DNA of 29,977 nucleotides from MedAcidi-G1 sp002713545. Its GTDB lineage: Bacteria; Actinomycetota; Acidimicrobiia; Acidimicrobiales; MedAcidi-G1. A model generated the notes under the pieces. The model saw only the letters and a program-made list of their open reading frames with translations. It was not told the DNA's origin and made no database searches. Position numbers and translations under genes: made by a program. Positions 14,180-22,116 of the stretch are shown piece by piece. The stretch spans positions 1 to 29,977 of the forward strand of contig CAXGYF010000024.1 of the NCBI GenBank assembly GCA_964013895.1. Direction: 5' to 3'. Position 1 is the first letter of the stretch; each line of letters starts with the position of its first letter.

Positions 14180-16246
14180 TTGGGGGCATTTATCTCAAAT
14201 GAGTTAGAAGCTGAACAAGCTTACGTAGACAAAGCTTATGGCTGTTTGGAAGCTGCTAAAGAAAGAGTTTTTGATCTCACTTCAATGGTTGAAGTCGGCA
14301 AAGGCGGAACAAATCAAGCGCGTGTTGAAAGGGACGCTATCTGGGACTCGGTTTCAACGCGGTTGGGTCAATTAAACATGGGTGATGCAGCTTTAGTTTT
14401 TGGACGAATTGACCAAAATGTTGATTCAGAAAGTTTTTACATCGGCAGGGTTGGTGTATGGGATGATAAACAAGACCCGATAGTAGTCGACTGGCGTGCG
14501 CCTATTGCAGAGTCTTTTTATAGAGCTACAGGATTAGATCCTATGGGGCTTGAACGACGACGCCATTTTGTAAGCCGCGGCAGAACCCTTCTTTCATTAG
14601 AAGATGAAATATTCGGTGACATTGAAAAATTTCGTGATAACGAAAACTCTTCTCTCAAAGGTGAGGGTGCTCTTATAGCGGCGCTTGAAACAGCTAGAAC
14701 CGGTCGCCTTCAGGACATTATTGGGACTATTCAAGGGGAGCAAGATGAAATAATTCGTGCCCCAATTTCAGGTGTGGTAGCGGTACAGGGAGGTCCCGGT
14801 ACGGGGAAAACGGTTGTGGCTCTACACAGAGCGGCCTATTTGTTATATACACACAGGTTTCCCCTTGAAGGTCAAGGAGTTCTGGTAGTAGGACCTAATC
14901 GTTTATTTTTGGCTTATATAGAACAAGTGCTTCCATCTCTAGGGGAAGCAGGAGTTGAGATGGCCTCTCTAGGAGATTTGGTTGGGGGAGTCAGGGTTGG
15001 AGATCACCGAGACCCCGAAGAAGTCTCGCGACTTAAAGGTGATCTGCGTATGGTTAAATTTCTAGCTCGATCAGCGAAAATCCGTCAACGCCCTTTACGC
15101 GAAGATTTCAGAATCGGTTATGGGGTTCAGTGGTTGCACATCACTGTGGAACAGACTGCTCAAATAGTTGCCGAGGCACAAAGGCGTTACCGAACTCATA
15201 ACGCAGCTCGACGTTTTATTGAAGAAGAGTTTTATTTCACCCTTGCTTCAAGTTCAAACGAGCCTCTTGATCATCGAACTGTAGGGGAACGGCTTAAAGG
15301 TCAGATGGCTATAAGGGAAGCGTTGGATTGGATGTGGCCTGTACTTACCCCCGAACAATTATTGAATGACACATTTGGTTCTCATGCGTTGATAAAGGCA
15401 GCTGACCCGAAACTCACTCAAGAAGAAGTTGAGTCGCTGTACAAACCGAGAGAGTCTTTATCCAAAGAAATTATTTGGTCGGCTTCTGACGCAGCTTTAC
15501 TAGACGAAGCGCGTGCAGTTTTAGGGTCGCGACCTGGTAAAAGAGAAGAGGATTCAATTAGAACTTTCGGTCACATAGTTGTTGATGAAATTCAGGATCT
15601 TTCACCAATGGATTTAAGAATGCTTTCAAGAAGATCTTTGAATGGCTCAATGACAGTAGTCGGCGACATTGCACAGGCGACGGGGGCTTGGGCGCATCAG
15701 AATTGGGAGAGTATTCTGCTGCATCTTCCTGATCGAAAGGAACCCCATATGCGTGAGTTGACAATTGGTTATCGTATTCCAGCTCCACTTATGGAATTGG
15801 CTGCGAATGTACTCAAAGAAGCAGCTCCAGGTTTGAAACCCCCGAGTTCCGTTAGGGCTGACGGTGAGTCCCCAATTTTTGTAAGTGCTGACTCTTCATT
15901 AGATTCTCTGGCAGAAGTAATAATTGAAGAGCAAGAAAAAGCTGATTCTGGGAACCTCGCGATAGTTGCTGCAAACTCACAGATAGAGGAAATTGAAGCA
16001 TTACTTAACAAAGCAGAGATTATTTTCGGACATCCAAATCGCCGAGGCCTTGATGAACAGTTAACGGTAGTTCCAGTAGGGCTCGTGAAAGGGCTCGAGG
16101 TCGATGTTGTAGTTGTTGTCGAGCCCAAGAAAATTATCGAAGAACAGATCCAAGGAATGAGAGCACTTTATGTTGCATTAACTCGTGCGACAAAACGAGT
16201 TGTAGTAGTTCACGCTGAAGAACTGCCTCCAAATATGAAAAATTAA
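14180..16246 (+). CDS. helD: HelD-like superfamily 1 ATPase (RNA polymerase recycling factor)
   Basis: This 688-residue protein has the actinobacterial HelD layout. An N-terminal coiled coil (EAEQAYVDKAYGCLEAAKERV) inserts into RNA polymerase channels. It is followed by the conserved GRID/FYIGRVGV-DWRAPIAESFYRAT block and a UvrD/Rep-type motor. Walker A is GGPGTGKT (204-211), Walker B VVDEIQDLSP with D469-E470, and GYRIPAPLMELA is motif IV-like. The C-terminal motor motifs are GLEVDVVVVV and LYVALTRATKRV. HelD proteins pry stalled polymerase off DNA. The only start consistent with the frame is TTG at 14180, because a stop lies at 14165. No Shine-Dalgarno is seen and a possible -10 lies 21 bases upstream. 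The length is at the short end for the family (about 680-780). Confidence 0.88.
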   Translation: MGAFISNELEAEQAYVDKAYGCLEAAKERVFDLTSMVEVGKGGTNQARVERDAIWDSVSTRLGQLNMGDAALVFGRIDQNVDSESFYIGRVGVWDDKQDPIVVDWRAPIAESFYRATGLDPMGLERRRHFVSRGRTLLSLEDEIFGDIEKFRDNENSSLKGEGALIAALETARTGRLQDIIGTIQGEQDEIIRAPISGVVAVQGGPGTGKTVVALHRAAYLLYTHRFPLEGQGVLVVGPNRLFLAYIEQVLPSLGEAGVEMASLGDLVGGVRVGDHRDPEEVSRLKGDLRMVKFLARSAKIRQRPLREDFRIGYGVQWLHITVEQTAQIVAEAQRRYRTHNAARRFIEEEFYFTLASSSNEPLDHRTVGERLKGQMAIREALDWMWPVLTPEQLLNDTFGSHALIKAADPKLTQEEVESLYKPRESLSKEIIWSASDAALLDEARAVLGSRPGKREEDSIRTFGHIVVDEIQDLSPMDLRMLSRRSLNGSMTVVGDIAQATGAWAHQNWESILLHLPDRKEPHMRELTIGYRIPAPLMELAANVLKEAAPGLKPPSSVRADGESPIFVSADSSLDSLAEVIIEEQEKADSGNLAIVAANSQIEEIEALLNKAEIIFGHPNRRGLDEQLTVVPVGLVKGLEVDVVVVVEPKKIIEEQIQGMRALYVALTRATKRVVVVHAEELPPNMKN

Positions 16247-16254
16247 ATCGTAAT

Positions 16255-17223
16255 TTAAGTATTACCCTTTTTTAGTTTTGCCATTTCACTAAAAAGTTCA
16301 ATTGGAGACTGAATAGTCTGATCTTCTCCAAGTTCTCTAAAAATTGCATGCACATTTACCGCTATACGTTCCCACTCGCCCCATTGCTTAAAACCACCCA
16401 GATCTATCTCAGCTATTACTTCAGCCGCTGTTTGACCATTAGCGTGACGTTCTCGACACTCGTTATCAACAAAAGTTAGGTAATCACGAACATCAGTTAC
16501 TCCCACAGCATCAGTTAAAGGACCGTGGCCCGGGATAATAACTTCAGCTTCCAATCCTATAATACGATCACATGCATCTATCCAGTTAGACACAGGACCG
16601 TCCCAGATTATTGGAGTTCCATGAATAAAAAGAATGTCGCCACAGAACACGGTTGCAGCATCTGGTAGATGTACAAGCAAATCTCCAGAGGTGTGAGCAG
16701 GTCCAACCTCTATTAGTTCCACTGTGCGACCACCAACGTCGAGTTGCAGTTCACCGCTGAAAGTCCGATCTGGTGGAGGTAATTCAATGTCACTAAATTC
16801 GAATGATCCAAAAGCATCTTGTATGTAGGAATTAGTTGTTTCACCGAGATCTATTTGCATTAGAGCCTCTAAGGCCGATGGCGGAATTGCTTCCATTTCA
16901 ACTGCCGCTGCATTAGTGGTGATGATTTGGGCTCCGTTATCGCCGCTAACGAGACTATTTCCGTAGCAATGATCACCATTCGCATGAGTATTAACTACAA
17001 CATTTATGGGATGCGCCGAAGTAACTGAAGACATCGAATCAAGCATGTTTTGGGTAAGTTTCAAATCAAAAAGAGTATCTACTAGCAAGGATGACCATTC
17101 TGAAGCAATGAGTCCCGCATTGCTCCAGCCCCAGCCGCCGTCAGGTTGCAAATATGCGAAAACATTGTCAGCTACTTCATGGAGACCATGTGTGTAGGGA
17201 ACGTTATTTAATTCTTTGTCCAC
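16255..17223 (-). CDS. Metallo-beta-lactamase-fold hydrolase with HxNxDH metal motif
   Basis: This 322-residue protein folds as a metallo-beta-lactamase hydrolase: a WSNAGLI strand, the metal loop NTHANGDHCYGN, the GPAHTSGDL His, FCGDILF with the bridging Asp, and IPGHGP. The metal motif reads H80-A-N82-G-D84-H85, so the second His of HxHxDH is Asn. It has no signal peptide. The C-terminal helical part (about 230-322) contains RHANGQTAAEVIAEIDLGGFKQWGEW-like helices found in relatives of unknown substrate. The GTG start lies 6 bases after TAAAGT, suggesting its own leaderless transcript although it follows the ABC permease gene by 42 bases. Substrate unknown. Confidence 0.85.
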   Translation of the reverse strand: MDKELNNVPYTHGLHEVADNVFAYLQPDGGWGWSNAGLIASEWSSLLVDTLFDLKLTQNMLDSMSSVTSAHPINVVVNTHANGDHCYGNSLVSGDNGAQIITTNAAAVEMEAIPPSALEALMQIDLGETTNSYIQDAFGSFEFSDIELPPPDRTFSGELQLDVGGRTVELIEVGPAHTSGDLLVHLPDAATVFCGDILFIHGTPIIWDGPVSNWIDACDRIIGLEAEVIIPGHGPLTDAVGVTDVRDYLTFVDNECRERHANGQTAAEVIAEIDLGGFKQWGEWERIAVNVHAIFRELGEDQTIQSPIELFSEMAKLKKGNT

Positions 17224-17229
17224 AAACTA

Positions 17230-17235
17230 ACTTTA
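17230..17235 (-). promoter_or_regulatory. -10 element (TAAAGT) of a putative leaderless promoter for the MBL-fold gene
   Basis: TANNNT on the minus strand ends 6 bases before the GTG at 17223. No Shine-Dalgarno is present. Confidence 0.5.
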
Positions 17236-17265
17236 GGCGAACCGAGCATTTAAGTAAGCGTTTTG

Positions 17266-19974
17266 TTAGTTGTGAGAAATAGCATCCAGAACATTGAGTC
17301 GTGAAGCTCTGAATGCAGGAAGGATGGAAGCTAAAATTCCAAATAAACCTGAGATGAGCATGTATTGCAATAGCGAGCCAAAGGGTATTGAGAGAATATT
17401 TACAAAATCATCAGGTAATGCCGCTGTGGCAGCCACACCGAAGAACACGCCTATAGAGACACCAAGTAGCCCACCAAATAAAGCGATTATGACAGCCTCC
17501 CAACGAACCATTCTTCTCATCTGACGTCTCGTCATACCTACTGCTCTCAATAAACCGAGCTCGCGAGTTTGTTCATAAACCGACAGTGCCAAGGTATTGG
17601 TTATACCCAGTACGGCTATCAGTAATGAAAGAGCAAGGAAGGTAGTAATTACACTCAGAACTTGATCTAACTGGTTTTCGATCTCTTCGCGATATTCAGC
17701 CCGATTACTGACTGAAAGTTGAGGATACTCTTGCGTGTATAACTCAACTGAAGTTCTAGCCAGTTCTGGATCAGCATCAGGGTTGAACAAAATGCTTAGG
17801 AAACTGTCTTGCGATTGAGGTAAGTAACGATCAAAAGTTTCCGTGTCGATAATCCAATTACCCAACATGGCATCATTTTTAAAAATCGCTGCTGTCGTAA
17901 GGGTTACTTCCTTGCTTCCTGGGAAGGTCACATTAATAGGATCTCCTGCCTTTAGGCCTCTTTCCTCAGCAGGGTCCTCATGGATAAGAATTATCCCTGC
18001 AGTTGATTCTGCAGCAGGGGTTTGGGGAGACCCTTGAATTATTTCTAAGTCCATATGTGACCCCATCATCGCAAAGTCAGTACTTGCTATGTCCTTTAAA
18101 TCACCATCTACACCTAGAGCATCAAAAGTAAACCTGTATGAGACAACAGAATCAATTAGGTCGGGTCTTTCATTGCTTAGTTCTTTGAGCTCATTTCCTA
18201 AGTCACTTGAAAATCCTTGAAAATCGCCACCAAATCCATCTACTGATACAACTAGATCCATTGAAGTACTGTCTTCTATCAGATCAATAAAAGTTGCTTT
18301 TAATGAACTACTTACTACCGCAGCAAGACTTACGAGTGCCAATCCGATTGTAAGAGCAGCTGCTGTTGCAGCTGTACGTCTTGGTCTACGCCCAGCATTC
18401 TCACGAGCGAGTCGTCCGGGAATTTTAAATAAACGCTGAATTGGTCGCCCGAAGAAATTTGCTACTGGTTTGGTAGCAATAGGGCTAAGCATGTAAACAC
18501 CGGCAAAAGTAGAGATAGCGCCTGTTCCCAAGAGCCAGAGGATTCCTTTTGTCCCTATATCTAAAGTCATCCCTGAAATTAGTTCAGCTATACCGATCAA
18601 AGTTATTGCACCACCGATTAAGAGTCTTCTTCTGAGACTTGTCGGAGTAAAACTTATTTCTTCACGCATAGCAGTGACTGGTGCTATGGAACGTGTTCGT
18701 CTTGCGGGCAGTATCGAGGAAAGCACTGTTGCGCCGATACTTACAAAAGCTGCCACAATAATTGTTCTAGGTTTCATTGGTAATACACCTGGGAGGGCTC
18801 CAAAACCTATTGATTCTAGTAATTCTCGTAGACCAAGGGCGAGAAGGTAGCCGACTCCTAAACCTACTGCCGTTGCTGTTACACCGATTACTACTGCTTC
18901 TAAAATTACTGATCGGAAAACTTGACGTGTAGTTGCTCCAAGAGCACGGAGCAATGCGAGCTCGCGTACACGTTGGCCTAAAACTATTGAGAAGGTGTTG
19001 TTGATTATGAAGGCACTAACAATGACTGCAATGATCGCAAAAGCCAACAAGACTCCAGACAGTACGTTAAGGAAAGAATTGAAATCATCTCGTTGCTCTT
19101 CAATTAAAGTTTCTTTATCAACAACCTCGAGTTGAATATCTCCAAGGAAACTTAAAGCATTTTTTTGCTCTTCAGGCATCGCTGACATCGCAGTCAGGAA
19201 ATCTTGTGAATACGAATCTAAACGGTTCTGAATACTGGCAGCCACTTTCCCATGATCAGCTCCAGGTGTAACAGCTATGTTTAAGTTGTCGTAAGTTCCC
19301 TCATAGTCAAGAAAAGTATGTGAGGTCCGCTCTTCAAAAGCAGCAAGAGTCGCTCCAAAGTTTTTGTTTTCTGTAGGTGATCTCCAGTTCGCAATACCGG
19401 TGAGAGTAAAAAGACGATTTCCTAACGGACCGCTTACTTTATATATTTCACCGACCTGAAAGTCAAAATCTTCAGCAGTTTTCTTATCGACAATGAATTC
19501 ACCTACAGTCGCAGAATCATTGATATCCCCAGTCCATTCTGGAGGTCTGCCCTCGTAAACAAAAAACTCCTGCAAAGGTCCTGAACCGGTGAAGTAGTTC
19601 ATTCCAAATTGGGGAGCACCACGAGTTGAAGTTGCTTTGGGGTTACCTTCGTCGTCAGTTACTATCGGAATGACATTCCAAGCCATGATTTGGCCGCTTA
19701 CAGCTTCCACTCCTGGTATGTCGTCTGTGACTACTTCTAACAATTCTTCTGGTACAGGTAGTCGATTAAACCTCTCTCCGTCTTGTATGGAGGCACGAAC
19801 ATTGAAATCAACATCTCCGATTATGTCGACTGAAAGTTCATCAAAAGAACTGCGAAGCTTGTCAGTGAGAACGAAAGAAGTAGACATGAAAGCAACACCT
19901 AGAACAACAGCAAAAGTGGTCAGTGCATAACGGAGTTTCCTGCCGCGAATGTTTCGAAGAGTGAGCCCAAACAT
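17266..19974 (-). CDS. ABC exporter permease with two FtsX/MacB domains
   Basis: This 902-residue inner-membrane protein begins with a helix (LRYALTTFAVVLGVAFMSTSFVLTD), followed by an extracytoplasmic MacB core domain (about 35-290) and a first FtsX domain of three helices with RVRELALLRALGATTRQVFRSV. A middle group of helices around 450-500 leads to a second N-terminal-type helix (RRTAATAAALTIGLALVSLAAV), a second external domain, and a second FtsX domain with RELGLLRAVGMTRRQMRRMV. This duplicated layout is common in actinobacteria, where one polypeptide supplies both halves. Such exporters move lipoproteins, lipids or peptides by mechanical transmission. It follows the ATPase gene with a 3-base gap, so the two form one transporter. 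Confidence 0.9.
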   Translation of the reverse strand: MFGLTLRNIRGRKLRYALTTFAVVLGVAFMSTSFVLTDKLRSSFDELSVDIIGDVDFNVRASIQDGERFNRLPVPEELLEVVTDDIPGVEAVSGQIMAWNVIPIVTDDEGNPKATSTRGAPQFGMNYFTGSGPLQEFFVYEGRPPEWTGDINDSATVGEFIVDKKTAEDFDFQVGEIYKVSGPLGNRLFTLTGIANWRSPTENKNFGATLAAFEERTSHTFLDYEGTYDNLNIAVTPGADHGKVAASIQNRLDSYSQDFLTAMSAMPEEQKNALSFLGDIQLEVVDKETLIEEQRDDFNSFLNVLSGVLLAFAIIAVIVSAFIINNTFSIVLGQRVRELALLRALGATTRQVFRSVILEAVVIGVTATAVGLGVGYLLALGLRELLESIGFGALPGVLPMKPRTIIVAAFVSIGATVLSSILPARRTRSIAPVTAMREEISFTPTSLRRRLLIGGAITLIGIAELISGMTLDIGTKGILWLLGTGAISTFAGVYMLSPIATKPVANFFGRPIQRLFKIPGRLARENAGRRPRRTAATAAALTIGLALVSLAAVVSSSLKATFIDLIEDSTSMDLVVSVDGFGGDFQGFSSDLGNELKELSNERPDLIDSVVSYRFTFDALGVDGDLKDIASTDFAMMGSHMDLEIIQGSPQTPAAESTAGIILIHEDPAEERGLKAGDPINVTFPGSKEVTLTTAAIFKNDAMLGNWIIDTETFDRYLPQSQDSFLSILFNPDADPELARTSVELYTQEYPQLSVSNRAEYREEIENQLDQVLSVITTFLALSLLIAVLGITNTLALSVYEQTRELGLLRAVGMTRRQMRRMVRWEAVIIALFGGLLGVSIGVFFGVAATAALPDDFVNILSIPFGSLLQYMLISGLFGILASILPAFRASRLNVLDAISHN

Positions 19975-19977
19975 GGA

Positions 19978-20718
19978 TTAGTTGGAAAAGTTCTTTATGT
20001 TGTCCAGAATTTGATCGGCAGTTGGATCTGTCATCTCATCGACAATTTTTCCATCACCTAAAAAAAGCACTCGGTGGGCACGTGCAGCCGCCTGAGCATC
20101 GTGGGTGACCATAACCATTGTTTGATTAAGTTCTTCAACAGCGTGCCGAAGAAAATCGAGTACTTCATCACCAGTTTTAGAATCGAGGTTCCCCGTTGGT
20201 TCATCGGCAAAAACTATCTCAGGTTTCGAAACAAGGGCTCTTGCAACAGCTACTCGTTGTTGTTGCCCTCCAGACAATTCGTCCGGTCGATGTTTTAAAC
20301 GGTCAGCAATACCTACTGCTTTTAAAACTTGATCCATCCATTCATCATCAGGTTTCGCCCCAGCAAGATCTAAAGGAAGGGTTGCATTTTCCTTCGCTGT
20401 CAAAGTAGGTAAGAGATTGAAGGCCTGAAACACGAAACCAACTTTGTTTCTTCTTAGAAGTGTCAGATCTTTGTCAGAAAGGCTTCCTAGCTCCGTTTCT
20501 CCTATGTAGACCATTCCTGAAGTTAAGTCGTCAAGACCAGCTGAACAATGCATAAGGGTTGATTTTCCAGATCCGGAAGGCCCCATAATTGCCGTAAACT
20601 TACCTTTTTCGAATTCGACTGTTACATCATCTAGCGCTCGAACTTCAGTCTCACCGGAACCATAAATTTTACTTCCATTAGTGACTCGCGCTGCTGCCGT
20701 TGAATTGTTTATAGTCAT
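19978..20718 (-). CDS. ABC exporter ATPase (MacB/LolD type)
   Basis: This 246-residue ATPase powers the adjacent FtsX-type permease. Visible motifs are Walker A GPSGSGKST (46-54), Q-loop VFQAFNLLPTLT (Q98), signature LSGGQQQR (148-155), Walker B IVFADEP (D172, E173) and the switch His in VMVTHD. The insertion GSLSDKDLTLLRRNKVGFVFQ is typical of the LolD/MacB branch. The ATG is placed 6 bases after TATCCT and there is no Shine-Dalgarno on this side, so it likely starts a leaderless two-gene transcript. It is divergent from the GNAT gene across 45 bases. Confidence 0.93.
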   Translation of the reverse strand: MTINNSTAAARVTNGSKIYGSGETEVRALDDVTVEFEKGKFTAIMGPSGSGKSTLMHCSAGLDDLTSGMVYIGETELGSLSDKDLTLLRRNKVGFVFQAFNLLPTLTAKENATLPLDLAGAKPDDEWMDQVLKAVGIADRLKHRPDELSGGQQQRVAVARALVSKPEIVFADEPTGNLDSKTGDEVLDFLRHAVEELNQTMVMVTHDAQAAARAHRVLFLGDGKIVDEMTDPTADQILDNIKNFSN

Positions 20719-20724
20719 TCATGC

Positions 20725-20730
20725 AGGATA
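20725..20730 (-). promoter_or_regulatory. -10 element (TATCCT) of a putative leaderless ABC exporter promoter
   Basis: TANNNT on the minus strand ends 6 bases before the ATPase ATG. Confidence 0.5.
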
Positions 20731-20763
20731 CGTTCCTAATTAGAAAAAAGTTGAGGAGGTAGT

Positions 20764-21267
20764 GTGCCAATTGACACTTTGAGAAGCTTTGGGGAGAATG
20801 ACCTTCAAGCTGTGCTTGCTCTCAATAACGCTGCTGCGCCGGCAGTGAATGAATTGACCTCTTCCGATTTGGAATGGTTTGAAGAAGTATCCCACCTCTT
20901 TTTAGTCTCAGAGAGAAAGGTAGGCGAAAAAACTCAAATCACAGGATTTCTGATCGGTCTGACAGGTCCCGGTGTTAATTATCAAAGCATCAATTACAAC
21001 TGGTTCACAAGTAGGTATGAAAACTTCTTATATGTGGATCGTGTAGTCGTAGGTGAGTCATCCTGGGGTCAGGGGAATGGACGTCGCTTTTACGAAGCAC
21101 TTGCTGCCTCAGGTTCAAATCAGCCGGTCATGTGTGCAGAAGTTAACATAAAGCCTCGAAATGAAAGATCACTAATATTTCATGAAAAATTCGGATTTAC
21201 ACCTGTAGGAGAACAAGACACTGAGGGTGGGTCTAAGAGAGTTCAATTACTGGAATACAAGATTTAA
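20764..21267 (+). CDS. GNAT-family N-acetyltransferase
   Basis: This 167-residue single-domain acetyltransferase has the GNAT order: beta strand with FLVSERKVGEKTQITGFLIGL, then YVDRVVVGESSWGQGNGRRFYEAL, which holds the acetyl-CoA pyrophosphate loop (Q/RxxGxG/A as WGQGNGR). CAEVNIKPRNERSLIFHEKFGFTPVG follows, with the conserved Asn-x-x-S-x-x-F-x-x-x-x-GF segment. The substrate (an amine on a protein or small molecule) is not evident. The GTG start at 20764 follows a strong GAGGAGGT at 20753-20760. Its stop overlaps the convergent zinc-ribbon gene by four bases (TTAA shared). Confidence 0.87.
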   Translation: MPIDTLRSFGENDLQAVLALNNAAAPAVNELTSSDLEWFEEVSHLFLVSERKVGEKTQITGFLIGLTGPGVNYQSINYNWFTSRYENFLYVDRVVVGESSWGQGNGRRFYEALAASGSNQPVMCAEVNIKPRNERSLIFHEKFGFTPVGEQDTEGGSKRVQLLEYKI

Positions 21268-21443
21268 GCTGGCTCGTCTCGTACCAAAGTCATTCCTAAA
21301 GGTTGTTTACCCGGCGAACCACAGTGCCAGCAGGCTTCAATAGGTATTCCGCGCCAGGTAACTTCACAGTGGTGACAGACAAGAGTTACCCTGTCTATCC
21401 AACTATCCCCACCTTCATCACCCTCTATGGGTAATAACGCCAT
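21264..21443 (-). CDS. 59-residue zinc-ribbon protein
   Basis: This short gene encodes 59 residues with two CxxC knuckles: C23-H-H-C26 in VTLVCHHCEVTW and C38-W-H-C41 in EACWHCGSPG. It is preceded by an acidic tail (IEGDEGGDSW) and ends with a conserved-looking hydrophobic strand (PLGMTLVRDE). This is a minimal zinc ribbon that could bind nucleic acid or a partner protein. I do not recognise a named family. The reality of the gene is supported by the two spaced cysteine pairs and by TAATTT placed exactly 6 bases before the ATG, as for other genes here. It lies between the GNAT gene, whose end it overlaps, and the cyclophilin gene. Confidence 0.75.
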   Translation of the reverse strand: MALLPIEGDEGGDSWIDRVTLVCHHCEVTWRGIPIEACWHCGSPGKQPLGMTLVRDEPA

Positions 21444-21471
21444 ACGCGCAAATTAACCAATTCACGCGCGT
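21444..21471. promoter_or_regulatory. Imperfect dyad covering the zinc-ribbon gene promoter
   Basis: ACGCGC at 21444-21449 mirrors GCGCGT at 21466-21471, and AATT at 21451-21454 mirrors AATT at 21459-21462. The dyad covers the -10 (TAATTT, 21450-21455 on the minus strand) and the transcript start, so it is a candidate operator, possibly for the gene's own product. Confidence 0.4.
21450..21455 (-). promoter_or_regulatory. -10 element (TAATTT) of the zinc-ribbon gene
   Basis: TANNNT on the minus strand ends 6 bases before the ATG at 21443. Confidence 0.5.
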
Positions 21472-21547
21472 AAGGGTGTGATCCTCTCAATTAAGGCTTA
21501 ACGTCGGGGTCTAAGACAGTTCAAAAAAACTTAAAAAAGGAATAAAA

Positions 21548-22108
21548 ATGGATGAAAACATCCCAAATCCAGATGGTTCGAGCGAGCGTCGAGTTCAGTT
21601 TGATGCTCCTCCACCTATGGTGATAGACGCGGACAGTAACTATGTAGCCGAAATGGTTACAACAGCCGGGACAATGAAAATTGCTCTTAATTCAAAACGT
21701 GCGCCGATGACAGTTAACAATTTTGTCTTCTTGGCAAGGTGGCATTATTACGACGGGATTATTTTTCATCGAGTAATTAGAGACTTCGTAATTCAGGGTG
21801 GGGACCCACAAGGCACAGGAATGGGTGGACCCGGTTACCGATTTGAAGATGAATTACCTAATAGTGGTGAGTATCAGGTTGGTTCTCTAGCGATGGCTAA
21901 TGCAGGACCCAACACTAACGGAAGTCAGTTTTTCGTGATAACAGGACCCTCGGGAGTTCAGCTTCCGCCAAGTTATTCACTGTTTGGTCAGGTAATAGAC
22001 GGATTGGAAGTTGCTGAAGCAATTCAGTCTTCGGCCACAGGTGCGCAAGACAGACCCCTAGAAGATGTCGTTATAGAATCTGTGACTATCTCAGAGGTTG
22101 AAGGCTAA
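21548..22108 (+). CDS. Cyclophilin-type peptidyl-prolyl cis-trans isomerase
   Basis: This 186-residue protein catalyses proline isomerisation during protein folding. It contains the cyclophilin core from about residue 38: AGTMKIALNSKRAPMTVNNFVFLA, FHRVIRDFVIQGGDPQGTGMGGPGY (catalytic Arg in FHRV), SLAMANAGPNTNGSQFFVI and YSLFGQVIDGLEV. A hydrophilic 35-residue N-terminal lead has no signal peptide or lipobox, so it is probably cytosolic. An AAGG Shine-Dalgarno within 21537-21541 lies about 6 bases before the ATG. It converges with the MFS gene 8 bases beyond its stop. Confidence 0.94.
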   Translation: MDENIPNPDGSSERRVQFDAPPPMVIDADSNYVAEMVTTAGTMKIALNSKRAPMTVNNFVFLARWHYYDGIIFHRVIRDFVIQGGDPQGTGMGGPGYRFEDELPNSGEYQVGSLAMANAGPNTNGSQFFVITGPSGVQLPPSYSLFGQVIDGLEVAEAIQSSATGAQDRPLEDVVIESVTISEVEG

Positions 22109-22116
22109 AACTCTAA

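Noticed and set aside
16240..16258. Possible terminator between helD and the MBL gene
   Set aside because: The palindrome TTAAAT-CGTA-ATTTAA is pure A/T in the stem and lacks a stable GC stem; it is unlikely to terminate.
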